DNA of 34,296 nt, from the NCBI GenBank assembly GCA_016703895.1, contig JADJBE010000028.1:1-34296 (forward strand), read 5' to 3'. This DNA is from Pseudomonadota bacterium (GTDB taxonomy: Bacteria > Pseudomonadota > Gammaproteobacteria > Steroidobacterales > Steroidobacteraceae). The notes below the pieces were generated by a model, which did not search any database, was not told the origin of the DNA, and saw only the letters and a list, made by a program, of their open reading frames with translations. This document shows positions 17,160 through 25,814 of the stretch, one piece after another. Both the position numbers and the translations under genes were made by a program. The first letter of the stretch is position 1; each line of letters starts with the position of its first letter.

Positions 17160-18142
17160 GCCAACAATGGCGGCTCATCGATGTTAGACAACTGTTCCAT
17201 CAGGTCCTGCAGGTGACGCTCCCAGTACCGCGGCTCACTGAACCAGGGAAATGCGCGTGGAAACGCCGGGTCGTCCCAGCGCGCTGCCAGCCAACCGGCG
17301 TAGTGCAAGATCCGCAGGCTGCGCAGCGGCTCCACCAGCCGCAGCTCGAGCGCGTCCACCTCACCGAAGGACTCATAGCCGCGCATCAAATGCATCCAGC
17401 CACTTTGTTGCTCGGCCGGACCACCCGCGAGGAACATCCACAAGTCCTGGACCGCGGGGCCGGTCATGCAATCATCGAAGTCGACAAACAGCGGCCCCGT
17501 CGCACGCCAAAGTATATTGCCCGGATGACAGTCGCCGTGAATGCGCAGCTGCGACACTGGGCCGACTGCATCGAATTCGTCTGCCACTCGGTCCAGTAGC
17601 TGCGCACTGATGTCAGCGTAGCGATCCTGCAAAGCAGCCGGCACGAAACCGCTGGCCAGCACCTGCTCGCGCGCATCGCTGCCCAAACGCTGCAGGCTGA
17701 GCACCGGCCGATGCTCAAACCTTGCAACCCTGCCCACCGCGTGGACTCTGGCGAGCGTCCTTCCTAACAACTCCAACGCATCCGGACGGTCGAGCTCCGG
17801 CGCACGCCCGGCGAGATACTCGAACGCTGCGTACCGCTGACCGGCAAGGTGAAACAGCGTGTTGCCATCGCGCTGCAGCGGGCGCGCCACCGGCAGTTCG
17901 TGCGCCGCCAACTCGAGCGTGTAACGGTGCTCCTCAAGAATCGCGGCGTCGCTCCAGCGATTGGGTCGATAAACCTTGAACACCCACAGCACGCCCGCCT
18001 CGTCGGCCACCTGATACACGCGGTTCTCGTAACTGTTGAGCGCCAGCAAGCGCCCGGAGGCTGCAATACCGATAGCATCTGCCGCTGCCATGACCGCGGC
18101 AGGATCAAGCTGCGCGAACGGGCGATTTGCGTGCTGTGTCAC
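17153..18142 (-). CDS. srkA: Stress response kinase A (SrkA/YihE)
   Basis: This 329-residue Ser/Thr protein kinase has the aminoglycoside-phosphotransferase-like fold. Visible residues are Lys56 in VFKVYRP, the catalytic loop HGDCHPGN (202-209) and the metal-binding Asp in FVDFDDC (219-225). The length and the stretches NSYENRVYQV and PHxGNILW-like loop fit SrkA closely. In E. coli SrkA is linked to the Cpx envelope-stress response and limits stress-induced cell death. It starts with GTG and is divergent from galE, 99 bases away. The stop codon lies in a short tandem repeat. Confidence 0.9.
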   Translation of the reverse strand: MTQHANRPFAQLDPAAVMAAADAIGIAASGRLLALNSYENRVYQVADEAGVLWVFKVYRPNRWSDAAILEEHRYTLELAAHELPVARPLQRDGNTLFHLAGQRYAAFEYLAGRAPELDRPDALELLGRTLARVHAVGRVARFEHRPVLSLQRLGSDAREQVLASGFVPAALQDRYADISAQLLDRVADEFDAVGPVSQLRIHGDCHPGNILWRATGPLFVDFDDCMTGPAVQDLWMFLAGGPAEQQSGWMHLMRGYESFGEVDALELRLVEPLRSLRILHYAGWLAARWDDPAFPRAFPWFSEPRYWERHLQDLMEQLSNIDEPPLLAR

Positions 18143-18241
18143 AGATAATCACCCAGACAGGCACGGCGCTGGATGACGGATCCATTTGCCGTAAAATCCG
18201 CGGTCGCCGGACGGACCCGGCGCTGCATAGTGTCGACCCTT

Positions 18242-19234
18242 ATGAACAAACGCAAAATCCTTGTCACCGGTGGCGCAGGCTACATTGGCAGTCACGTCGT
18301 CGCGCAACTCGTCGAACGTGGCGAAGGCGTCATCGTACTCGATGATCTGTCCAGCGGCTTTCGCCAAGCGGTCGGCAGCGCGCCCTTGGTGGTTGGCAAC
18401 GTCGGTGACAAAGCACTGGTCACCGGACTGCTACGTGAGCACAACGTCGACACCGTCGTGCATTTTGCCGCGCACACGATCGTGCCGGAGTCGGTGGCAT
18501 TGCCGCTCAAGTACTACGGCAACAACACCTGCGCGACGCGCAACCTGCTGGAGGCCTGTGCCGCGCAGGACGTCAAACACTTTGTGTTCTCCTCGACCGC
18601 AGCGGTCTATGGGATACCGGCAGGCGGTCTGGCCAACGAAGACACGCCCACGGCGCCGATCAATCCCTACGGCACCTCCAAACTGATGTCCGAGTGGATG
18701 TTGCGTGACCTGTCGCTGGCGAGCTCGCTGCGGCACGTGGCGCTACGCTACTTCAACGTGGCGGGCAGCGACCCACAAGGGCGTATCGGCCAATCGACGC
18801 GCGCCGCAACGCTGCTGGTCAAGGTGGCCTGTCAGGCGGTCGTCGGCAAGCGTTCGCACGTGTCGGTCTATGGCACCGACTACGACACTCCCGACGGCAC
18901 CGGCGTGCGGGACTATATTCATGTCGCCGACCTGGCCGACGCGCACTTGCGCGCAATCGACTTCCTGCGTGACGGCGGCGCGTCGAGCGTGATCAATTGC
19001 GGTTACGGGCACGGCTACAGCGTGCGGCAGGTGCTGGCCATGGTCGAGCGGGTGGCAGGGCAAAAACTCGACATCCGCGAAGAGGCACGCCGCGAGGGCG
19101 ACCCGCCCAGTCTGGTGGCGCAGGCCGACAAGGTCCGCTCTCTGCTGGGCTGGCAGCCCAAACTGGACGACCTCGAGGTGATCGTGCGCACGGCGCTCGA
19201 TTGGGAGCGGCGACTGGAGCGCGAACCCTGGTAA
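18242..19234 (+). CDS. galE: UDP-glucose 4-epimerase GalE
   Basis: This 330-residue extended SDR interconverts UDP-glucose and UDP-galactose with bound NAD. The NAD loop GGAGYIG is at 10-16. The active site has Ser117-Ser118-Thr119 in FSSTAAVYG and Tyr143-x3-Lys147 in NPYGTSK. The RYFNVAGSDPQGRIGQ and TPDGTGVRDYIHV stretches are typical of GalE. The ATG at 18242 begins the Rossmann fold; 23 upstream in-frame codons look non-coding. It may feed sugar nucleotides to the polysaccharide genes from 22.8 kb onward. It is divergent from srkA. Confidence 0.93.
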   Translation: MNKRKILVTGGAGYIGSHVVAQLVERGEGVIVLDDLSSGFRQAVGSAPLVVGNVGDKALVTGLLREHNVDTVVHFAAHTIVPESVALPLKYYGNNTCATRNLLEACAAQDVKHFVFSSTAAVYGIPAGGLANEDTPTAPINPYGTSKLMSEWMLRDLSLASSLRHVALRYFNVAGSDPQGRIGQSTRAATLLVKVACQAVVGKRSHVSVYGTDYDTPDGTGVRDYIHVADLADAHLRAIDFLRDGGASSVINCGYGHGYSVRQVLAMVERVAGQKLDIREEARREGDPPSLVAQADKVRSLLGWQPKLDDLEVIVRTALDWERRLEREPW

Positions 19235-19296
19235 AGGACCCCTGGCGTGGCGCCACAACGCTAGGTCGTCTCGCTCAGGTCGTCTAGAATGATGCG

Positions 19297-20770
19297 ATGC
19301 GTTGGCCCCGACCACAGTCCCTGAGCAGCCTGATGCTCCTTGGGCTGGCCCTGATCGCCATCCCGCTGCTGGTCGCCATCGTCAACGCCTCGGTACAGAT
19401 CCGCCGTCTGGCGGCGTCCAGCCAGGAAATCGTCCTCGAGGGCGTCCAGGGCGCGCGGCTGACCCAAAGCATGTTCTCCGATGTCGCCGTGCTGGAGCGG
19501 ACCATGCGCCTTTAGCGGTACCAGGTACTGGGCGATCAGAAGCTGCTGGACGCGTACGCCGCAGGCCGACGCCCGGCTCGAAGCGAGCCGCGAACAGTTG
19601 GCGCGCGTCCTCGATCGCGAACCGGCCGCCGGTGCATTGCGGGATTTTCAGGCGTTGCACACCGCGTTGGCCGCCAAAGTTGCCGGTGCCAAGCCCAATA
19701 GCCCGGAACTTGCCGAAGCACTCGCGCAGATCGGCAAACTGGACGAGTACACTAACAACATTGCCAGCAGCGGCAACCAGCTCGTCGACGAAAGCCTGGC
19801 CGAACTGCGTCGCGAGACCGATCAAGCGCAGCAACGGATGCTGTGGCAATCGGCGTTGCTCGCGCCCCTGACGCTGGTCGCCATCCTCGCGCTGACGCTG
19901 TCGATCGGTCGGCCACTGCGCAAACTCGACCGCGCCATCAGCGAGCTCGGCGAAGGCACGTTCAGCAATCCGATCGAAGTGTCCGGACCGCGCGATCTCA
20001 AGCGCCTCGGCGGGCAGTTAGAATGGCTGCGACAACGGCTCGTCGACCTCGCCGAAGAGCGCAACAAATTCCTGCGCCACATGTCGCATGAGCTGAAGAC
20101 CCCACTCGCGAACATCCGCGAAGGAACGGAACTGCTGATGGATGGTGCAGTCGGAGCGCTCGATAACAATCAGCGCGAGGTCATCGCCATCCTGCGCGAC
20201 AACGGCATCAAGTTGCAGCGGTTGATTGAGAATCTGCTGTCTTTCAGTGCTTGGCAAAAAGAGAGCATCGGCCTCGACATCTCGGAGTTCCGCCTGCGTC
20301 CGCTGGTCAAACAAGTGCTGGAGAGCCAGCAGCTCGCGGTGATTTCGCAGCGCGTCCGGCTCGACGTGAAAATAGAGGATTTGCGCCTACGGGCTGATCG
20401 CGGCAAGGTGCGGCTCATTTTTGAGAATCTGTTGTCCAATGCCATCAAGTACTCGCCCAAGGGCGGCACGATCTACCTGCATGCCACTGCGACAGCGGGC
20501 CAACTGCGTATTGATGTCGCCGACTCCGGTCCCGGCATCCCACGCGCCGAACGCGCGCGGATCTTCGACGCGTTCTACACGGGTAAGGCACCCACCGGGG
20601 GATTTGTGAAAGGCACGGGTATCGGCTTGTCCGTCGTTCTGGAATTCGCTAACGCCCACGGTGGCAGCATCGAGGTACTCGATGGCGTCTACCCCGGCGC
20701 GCATTTTTGCATTCAGATGCCGGTGGTGCTGGCCGGTGCTGCTAACGAGGAGCAGGCCCATGCCGCGTGA
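19297..20770 (+). pseudogene. glrK: GlrK/QseE-type sensor histidine kinase, stop and frameshift
   Basis: The first frame gives an N-terminal membrane helix (about residues 11-29) and the start of a periplasmic sensor, then meets TAG at 19513-19515. Translation resumes convincingly as RYQVLGDQKLLDAYA. One extra base near 19561 then moves the frame to QADARLEASREQ. From there the protein is intact: a second membrane helix, a HAMP-like segment (SGPRDLKRLGGQLEWL), the phosphoacceptor box HMSHELKTPL, the N box NLLSNAIKYSP, DSGPGIP and KGTGIGLSVV. The pattern and gene order match GlrK (QseE) of enterobacteria, a membrane kinase that phosphorylates GlrR. As written it cannot yield a full product. 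The two lesions lie within 50 bases, so either local decay or poor sequence is possible. The 3' end overlaps qseG. Confidence 0.8.
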
Positions 20771-21420
20771 CAGCCGCGCACCGCGTGGCGCCGCCAGCCG
20801 CAGCACGGCCCGTGCGATCCTGGGATGCGCGCTGCTCACGATGACCGGCTGTGCTGGCCTCACCAACGAACCCCGGCAGGTTGCGCCAACACCGCCGGTG
20901 GACCAACGAGCAGTCGAAGGCTCGATCGTCAGCAGTTACCTCGACACGCTGTACAAACTGGCGCGTGGCAGCGCCACTGAGCAGGCCGAGATCCTCGCCA
21001 GGCTAGAGGCGGAGCAAGCCGCCGCCGCCACCCCGAGTCGCAATCTGCACTACGGCCTCGCCCTGTCGACACCCGGCCACAACGGCTTCGATCCTGTCGG
21101 CGCACAGCGACTGTTGCGCGAAGTACTCCGCTAACCCCGAGACTTTACTGCCCGCTGAGCGCGCGATCGCGTATTTGCAGTTGTCCCTGATCGACCAGTA
21201 CCAGGCACTGCAGGCCGAGATCAAGCGCAATCGGGCAGAAACCGATCGCGGCGAACGCGATCGGATCGCGCAGTTGAACCGCCGCTTGGCCGCCGAGAAT
21301 GAGGAAAACACTCGGCTCAAGCGCCAGCTCGAGGAAGCGCAGGCCAAGCTCGACGCGATTTCGCGCATCGAGCAGACGATGAAGAACCGCACCTCGCAAC
21401 CCGAAGGACGAAACCCCTGA
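20760..21420 (+). CDS. qseG: QseG-like outer-membrane lipoprotein, one apparent frameshift
   Basis: The N-terminal part (20760-21128) has a basic region, a hydrophobic stretch and a lipobox-like TMTGC, then a helical domain ending in GAQRLLREVL. One extra C at 21128-21129 breaks the frame. The other frame continues directly with ANPETLLPAERAIAYLQLSLIDQYQAL. A long coiled coil follows (RDRIAQLNRRLAAENEENTRLKRQLEEAQAKL) and ends at the TGA at 21418-21420. The joined product is about 219 residues, near the length of enterobacterial QseG, which sits between glrK and glrR and modulates the kinase. Overlaps at both ends (11 bases with glrK, 1 base with glrR) show an operon. Confidence 0.75.
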
Positions 21421-22805
21421 TGCAAGTCGCCATGCCGCTCGCCAGCCCGCCCCATAGTCACCTTGGCAGTAACAAGCGCAAGGCTCGTATTCTCGTCGTC
21501 GACGACGACCCAGGCTTGCTGCGGCTGCTGACCATTCGACTCCGCGCCGAAAATTACGAGGTCGAAGCCGTCGAGAGCGGCGCCCTCGCACTCGCCGCTA
21601 CCGCGCGCTTTCGCCCCGAACTCGTCATCACCGATCTGCGCATGGATCAAATGGACGGCATCGGGCTGCTGAAAGAGCTGCAAGCGCGTTATCCGGGCCT
21701 CAAAGTCATCATCCTCACCGCGCACGGCACCATCCCCGATGCCGTGCAGGCCACGCAGATGGGCGCGTTTGGCTTTCTCACCAAACCAGTCGACAAGCAG
21801 GAACTGCTCGATCAGGTGCAAAAAGCACTGCGCATCTCCGGCTTCAGCGCGAACGACGAGGACTGGCGCTCAGAGATCATCACGCGCAGCGCCGCGGTCG
21901 AGGAGAAGCTCTCCCAGGCTCACATGGTCGCCGGCACCGATGCGCGTGTGCTCATCACCGGCGAAAGCGGCACCGGCAAAGAGCTGCTAGCACGCGCCAT
22001 CCACAAGGTCAGCCCGCGCCGCGGCAAGCCGTTCGTCGCCATCAATTGCAGCGCGATGGCCGAGAACCTGCTCGAGTCCGAGTTGTTTGGCCACACCAAA
22101 GGCTCGTTCACTGGCGCCATCCGCGATCACAAGGGTCTCTTCCAGGCGGCCGACGGCGGCACGCTGCTGCTCGATGAAATCGGCGATATGCCGATGCGCT
22201 TGCAGGTGAAGCTGTTGCGCGTGTTGCAGGAGAACGTGATTCGGCCGATCGGTGTCACCGATGCCGTCGCGGTCAATGTGCGCGTGATTTCAGCAACGCA
22301 CCGCGATTTGCAGCAGCTCATGATGGCCGGCCAGTTCCGCGAGGATCTGTACTACCGGCTGAATGTCGTGCATATCGACATGCCGCCGCTGAACCGGCGC
22401 CGCGAAGACATTCCGCTGCTGGTCTCACACTTTCTTGCTGCCATCACCAAAGAAAGCGGCGTGCGCAAGATCTACGCACCAGAAGCGGTCGAGTTGCTGG
22501 CGACGGCCGACTGGCCCGGCAACATCCGACAGCTCGCGAATGTCGTGCGGCAGAATGTGGCGCTGTCGCAAACGCCGATCATTCCGGTCGAGCTCGTGCA
22601 GCAATCGTTAGGTGGCACGCAAGGCCGCCTACCCTCGTTCGACGAAGCGCGCGACGAGTTCACGCGCAGTTATCTGTCGCAGATCCTGCAGATCACCGGT
22701 GGCAACGTCAGCCAGGCAGCGCGGCTCGCCAAGCGCAATCGCACCGACTTCTACAAACTGCTGGGGCGACATCAACTGACGCCGGAAGATTTCAAGTCGC
22801 GTTAA
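21420..22805 (+). CDS. glrR: Sigma-54-dependent response regulator GlrR/QseF
   Basis: This 461-residue enhancer-binding protein is intact. The receiver domain (about 22-140) has acidic DDD at 28-30, phosphoacceptor Asp72 in ITDLRMD and Lys in TKPVD. The AAA+ domain has Walker A GESGTGKE (181-188), the sigma-54 contact loop GSFTGA (228-233; GAFTGA is commonest) and Walker B LLLDEIGD. The C-terminal helix-turn-helix (ITGGNVSQAARLAKRNRTDFYKLL) matches GlrR well. Phosphorylated GlrR activates sigma-54 promoters of small-RNA and envelope-stress genes in enterobacteria; targets here are unknown. Its start overlaps the qseG stop (TGATG). It is convergent with the methyltransferase gene, 15 bases away. 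Confidence 0.92.
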   Translation: MQVAMPLASPPHSHLGSNKRKARILVVDDDPGLLRLLTIRLRAENYEVEAVESGALALAATARFRPELVITDLRMDQMDGIGLLKELQARYPGLKVIILTAHGTIPDAVQATQMGAFGFLTKPVDKQELLDQVQKALRISGFSANDEDWRSEIITRSAAVEEKLSQAHMVAGTDARVLITGESGTGKELLARAIHKVSPRRGKPFVAINCSAMAENLLESELFGHTKGSFTGAIRDHKGLFQAADGGTLLLDEIGDMPMRLQVKLLRVLQENVIRPIGVTDAVAVNVRVISATHRDLQQLMMAGQFREDLYYRLNVVHIDMPPLNRRREDIPLLVSHFLAAITKESGVRKIYAPEAVELLATADWPGNIRQLANVVRQNVALSQTPIIPVELVQQSLGGTQGRLPSFDEARDEFTRSYLSQILQITGGNVSQAARLAKRNRTDFYKLLGRHQLTPEDFKSR

Positions 22806-22820
22806 GCGCTTGGGTTTAGG

Positions 22821-23665
22821 TCAGGCGCTGAACGAGCGCTTGCTGAGCGCGTAGACGCCGACGATATACGGCGCCAGCCGTCGCGACGGTTCCAGCGGCA
22901 GACGGCTGAGCGGCAGCCCAATGCCAAAATACGTTGCCAGCTTGAATAGCCGGTAAAGCTGCGGATGCGGGAAGCGCGCCGCTATCTTCGTCCACGGTAT
23001 CAACATGTGGATATCGTAACGACCCAAGTACTGCGCTTTCCGTACGATTCGCAGGCCCGCATCGACATGCATTTGATCGACTGCGGCGGGATCGAATACG
23101 ACATGCTGGTTCCAAAAAACTGGGTCATAGTGCGCGAAGATCCGCGCGTTTGCCCCGAGAAGGTTAGGAATCGCACTAATCACCTGGCCGTCGACTTTCA
23201 GCACCGCCGACCATTTCTTCAAGATCGGCGCTGGATTTTAAAATGCTCGAGAAACCCGGCTGAGACAAGGAAATCGACTGATTCCGAGAGCTCGCCCGGC
23301 TCGATCTGGAAAATATCACCGCACAGAAAGTTGCCCGCCGCGAGCTGATGCTGCGTCAAATAGCGTTCAAGGCACACCAAACTGGGCTTGGAAAAGTCCA
23401 CGCCAGACACCGACCACCCGGCGCGGGCACATCTCGCAAGAAGCGGACTGCCGCCGCAGCCAAGTTCGAACACGCTACCCGTGCGCCCTGACAACAGCGT
23501 ATCGAAAACCGACGGTTGCCGAGACAGCGTGTCGAGACGCGACACATCAAGTCCCTCGTAGTAAGGATCCCAGTCCGCCACGTCTGTCAGCGCGCCACCC
23601 GACTCGCGCGGCGACTCATGCGAACGGGATTTTTGCGCCGCATCCACTGAGACCACTATCCTCAA
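22821..23665 (-). CDS. SAM-dependent methyltransferase, one apparent frameshift
   Basis: The first part (23665 to about 23240) has the class I methyltransferase core: VFELGCGGSPLL (motif I), GVDFSKPSL and SAGFLEHF. The frame ends at a TGA soon after. Adding one A to the run at 23236-23239 continues the protein as NPAPILKKWSAVLKVDGQVISAIPNL. The rest (IFAHYDPVFWNQHVVF onward) is a typical C-terminal half. The joined product is about 281 residues. The start is uncertain because only TTG (23665) or nearby GTG codons are available. Substrate unknown; its place beside polysaccharide genes suggests a sugar or lipid acceptor. Confidence 0.75.
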
Positions 23666-23730
23666 GCCATGGCAATCGCTTGCTCTGGCAGCAGCGTATC
23701 AACTATCAACAGCCGACAATAGCTGTCCGC

Positions 23731-23759
23731 AAAACAGAACGGCGCCCGAAGGCGCCGTT
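23731..23759 (-). terminator. Rho-independent terminator behind the PEP-CTERM gene
   Basis: AACGGCGCC (23738-23746) and GGCGCCGTT (23751-23759) form a perfect nine-base stem with a four-base loop. Read on the minus strand it is followed by CTGTTTT. It lies 26 bases after the PEP-CTERM stop. Confidence 0.85.
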
Positions 23760-23784
23760 CCGATCAACAGATCCCTGAGGCTAA

Positions 23785-24423
23785 TTACGCAGTTCGCTTG
23801 CGGCGGATCGCGCCGACACCCAACAGACCCAAGCCCAGCAGACCCAGCGTCGCCGGTTCCGGCACGCGATAGGTCAGACGGATGATGAGGTCATCATGGT
23901 TGTCATCGAGATCGGAACCCGAGTCGTCCCAGAGCAACCAAGCCGTGTTGCCATCAGCCGACACCCACATACCCACTGACTGGAAGCTTCCAGAAGCAGT
24001 GTTGGCATTCTGAGCATTGTTGAGGCAAGAGCTGATTGTCAGAGCGCAGAACTCGAAGTTCACCATGCCGGCACTGGCAGCAGTGCTACCAGCTGAGCGA
24101 GCGGACCACGACAGGCTACCAGGGGCCGTGAACGAAGCGGCACCCAGCGTGAAGCGGTTTACAAAACCCGCCTCAGAACCGAATGCAGTCACGTCAATGA
24201 CGCCAGGCAGCGAGTCGGCCGACAACGCCAGACTGCCGCCCAGATTGAACTGGCTGAGGCCAGCAGCAATCAGGTCGGTCCGGAAGTCGTTATTGTTCGG
24301 GATCGGGCTGACCGTGGAGAGCGGCGCGCCGCCGTTGTCCATGATCACGAAGCCTGCGTTAGCGACACCTGCGAGCAGCAGGGCGCTGACAGCAGCCAGC
24401 GGAGCAAAATGTTTGCGATTCAT
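23785..24423 (-). CDS. PEP-CTERM sorting domain protein
   Basis: This 212-residue secreted protein has a signal peptide (residues 1-23, cleavage after ANA) and a low-complexity Ser/Ala/Asn-rich beta body. The C-terminal sorting signal starts with VPEP (187-190), then a Leu/Gly-rich membrane helix, and ends in a basic cluster RRKRTA. This tripartite tail is recognised by exosortase (EpsH/XrtA), which processes such proteins in exopolysaccharide-producing bacteria. No exosortase gene is seen in the window. AAGGAA precedes the ATG and a strong sigma-54 promoter lies 45 bases upstream; a terminator follows. It is therefore a monocistronic, separately regulated gene inside the polysaccharide region. 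Function of the body is unknown. Confidence 0.92.
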   Translation of the reverse strand: MNRKHFAPLAAVSALLLAGVANAGFVIMDNGGAPLSTVSPIPNNNDFRTDLIAAGLSQFNLGGSLALSADSLPGVIDVTAFGSEAGFVNRFTLGAASFTAPGSLSWSARSAGSTAASAGMVNFEFCALTISSCLNNAQNANTASGSFQSVGMWVSADGNTAWLLWDDSGSDLDDNHDDLIIRLTYRVPEPATLGLLGLGLLGVGAIRRKRTA

Positions 24424-24467
24424 ACGTTTCCTTGAGCCTACAGCGGGATCGCTGACGGCTACTTATG

Positions 24468-24483
24468 TGCAACCTGTGTGCCA
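24468..24483 (-). promoter_or_regulatory. Sigma-54 (-24/-12) promoter of the PEP-CTERM gene
   Basis: On the minus strand the sequence is TGGCACACAGGTTGCA, which matches the RpoN consensus TGGCAC-N5-TTGCA at every defined base with correct spacing. It lies 45 bases upstream of the ATG at 24423, leaving room for a start site near 24457 and a short leader. PEP-CTERM genes in other bacteria are known to need RpoN and the PrsK-PrsR system. GlrR, encoded in this window, is another possible activator. Confidence 0.8.
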
Positions 24484-24579
24484 TCGGTTTATTTTTCTTA
24501 TTTATCAAACACTTAGACGCCAAAAACACGCCCACCTCGTAGCTTTCAGCGCGGCTCTGTAAAGAAACTCGACAACCGA

Positions 24580-25707
24580 CTAAGCCATCAAATCTCGTGA
24601 TTGCCGCAATACGGCATCGTACAGCCTGCCATACGATCGCCCCATGGCCCCGCGCGAGAAACTCGCGGTGAAAGTGGCGCGAGCCTGCGTCGACCAGCGG
24701 AGGCGATCCGCGGGACTGCTCAAAGCTGTCGCCATCGCATCGCGCAGTTGACCAGTATTGCCGGGGTTCACCAACAGGCCATCCCGTTCATTCACCATAA
24801 CACTTGGAATCTCACCCACACTGGTCGAGATGACCGGCAAACCCGCGGCCATCGCTTCCAGCAGGACCATCGGTAACCCCTCCTGCAACGAAGGACTCAC
24901 GAACAAATCGGCTGCGGCAAGATAGTCCGCAACGTTTGGCTGGAAACCACAGAACGTCGTCAATCCCCGAATTCGCAGTGCATCCGCCTCGGCCTCGAGG
25001 GAATACTGCGTTGCACCCTCCCCCAGAAAAACCACGTGCCAGTTCTTCATCGGCAGGTTTGCAAGTGCACGCAACAGAATATCGTTCCCTTTCGGCTCCA
25101 CTAACCGGCCAACCCGAAGAATGAAATGACAGTCCTCTGCGATGCCCAGCTGAGCCCGTATCGCGGCGCGCGCGCCAACTGCTGGCAGCACTGGGTCCAA
25201 ACCATTTTGCACGACACTTACTAGCTTTCGCGGCAACCCAGCGGCCAACAGGCTGTGCTCAATCTCAGCCGACACGCCGACGACATGTGCAAATGACCGC
25301 AGTACGCGCTTGTCCAACTTTTCATAGAGGCGAAGCTTCCAGTTATCGCTGTACCAACTATGGCAAGTCGCGATGCAGGCTCTTCGACGCGGTTGGCCGG
25401 TGAGTGCAAGCAGAATATCCGGCTTATAGCCGTGCGAGTGCACCAGATCGATCTGCTGCGCGTCGAGAAAACGCGTCAACTTTGCGCTAGGTGCCAGAAT
25501 TCCAGTCGACTGGTCGCTGAACAGATCAGCCTGCATACCCATCCGACGGGCAGCCGCAACCAGAGGTGCCGCTCCAGCGCCATCGATCGCGAGTACACGC
25601 GAGTCCCATCCATTGTCGTTCAAGTAGCGCGACAGCTCGAGTAACACACGCTCGGCGCCATACATGCCGCCCGTACTGATGACCTGCAAAGCTCTAGGCA
25701 TGCGCAT
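24580..25707 (-). CDS. Glycosyltransferase family 4
   Basis: This 375-residue GT-B enzyme transfers a sugar from a nucleotide donor to a growing glycan. The N-terminal half has STGGMYGAERVLLELSRYL and DLVHSHGYKPD. The C-terminal half has LRVGRLVEPKGNDILLRAL and the donor-site pattern SPSLQEGLPMVLLEAMAAGLP, whose EGLPMVLLE is the E-x7-E motif. The ATG at 25707 begins the conserved part; 11 further in-frame codons upstream are possible. It is divergent from another GT4 gene at 25815, sharing a spacer of about 107 bases. The acceptor is unknown; the setting indicates surface polysaccharide. Confidence 0.88.
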   Translation of the reverse strand: MRMPRALQVISTGGMYGAERVLLELSRYLNDNGWDSRVLAIDGAGAAPLVAAARRMGMQADLFSDQSTGILAPSAKLTRFLDAQQIDLVHSHGYKPDILLALTGQPRRRACIATCHSWYSDNWKLRLYEKLDKRVLRSFAHVVGVSAEIEHSLLAAGLPRKLVSVVQNGLDPVLPAVGARAAIRAQLGIAEDCHFILRVGRLVEPKGNDILLRALANLPMKNWHVVFLGEGATQYSLEAEADALRIRGLTTFCGFQPNVADYLAAADLFVSPSLQEGLPMVLLEAMAAGLPVISTSVGEIPSVMVNERDGLLVNPGNTGQLRDAMATALSSPADRLRWSTQARATFTASFSRGAMGRSYGRLYDAVLRQSRDLMA

Positions 25708-25814
25708 AGTCTGCACAAGACGGTGGCAACTGAGTAGCACTATGCCAAACTATCGAGCAGTCCATCACGCGAGTACAAATTGGCAGTTTGTTTTGCCAGC
25801 TGGCCCATCCTTCT

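Noticed and set aside
19263..19285. Direct repeat AGGTCGTCT, two copies 14 bases apart, as an operator before glrK
   Set aside because: The repeat is short and GC-rich, and nothing else supports binding; it may be chance.
21003..21821. Minus-strand open frame of 272 codons opposite qseG and glrR
   Set aside because: Antisense to conserved receiver-domain coding sequence; composition typical of a shadow.
25723..25738. TGGCAACTGAGTAGCA as a second sigma-54 promoter, before the plus-strand GT4
   Set aside because: Two consensus positions are wrong (AA for AC, TAGCA for TTGCA), so the match is too weak to claim.
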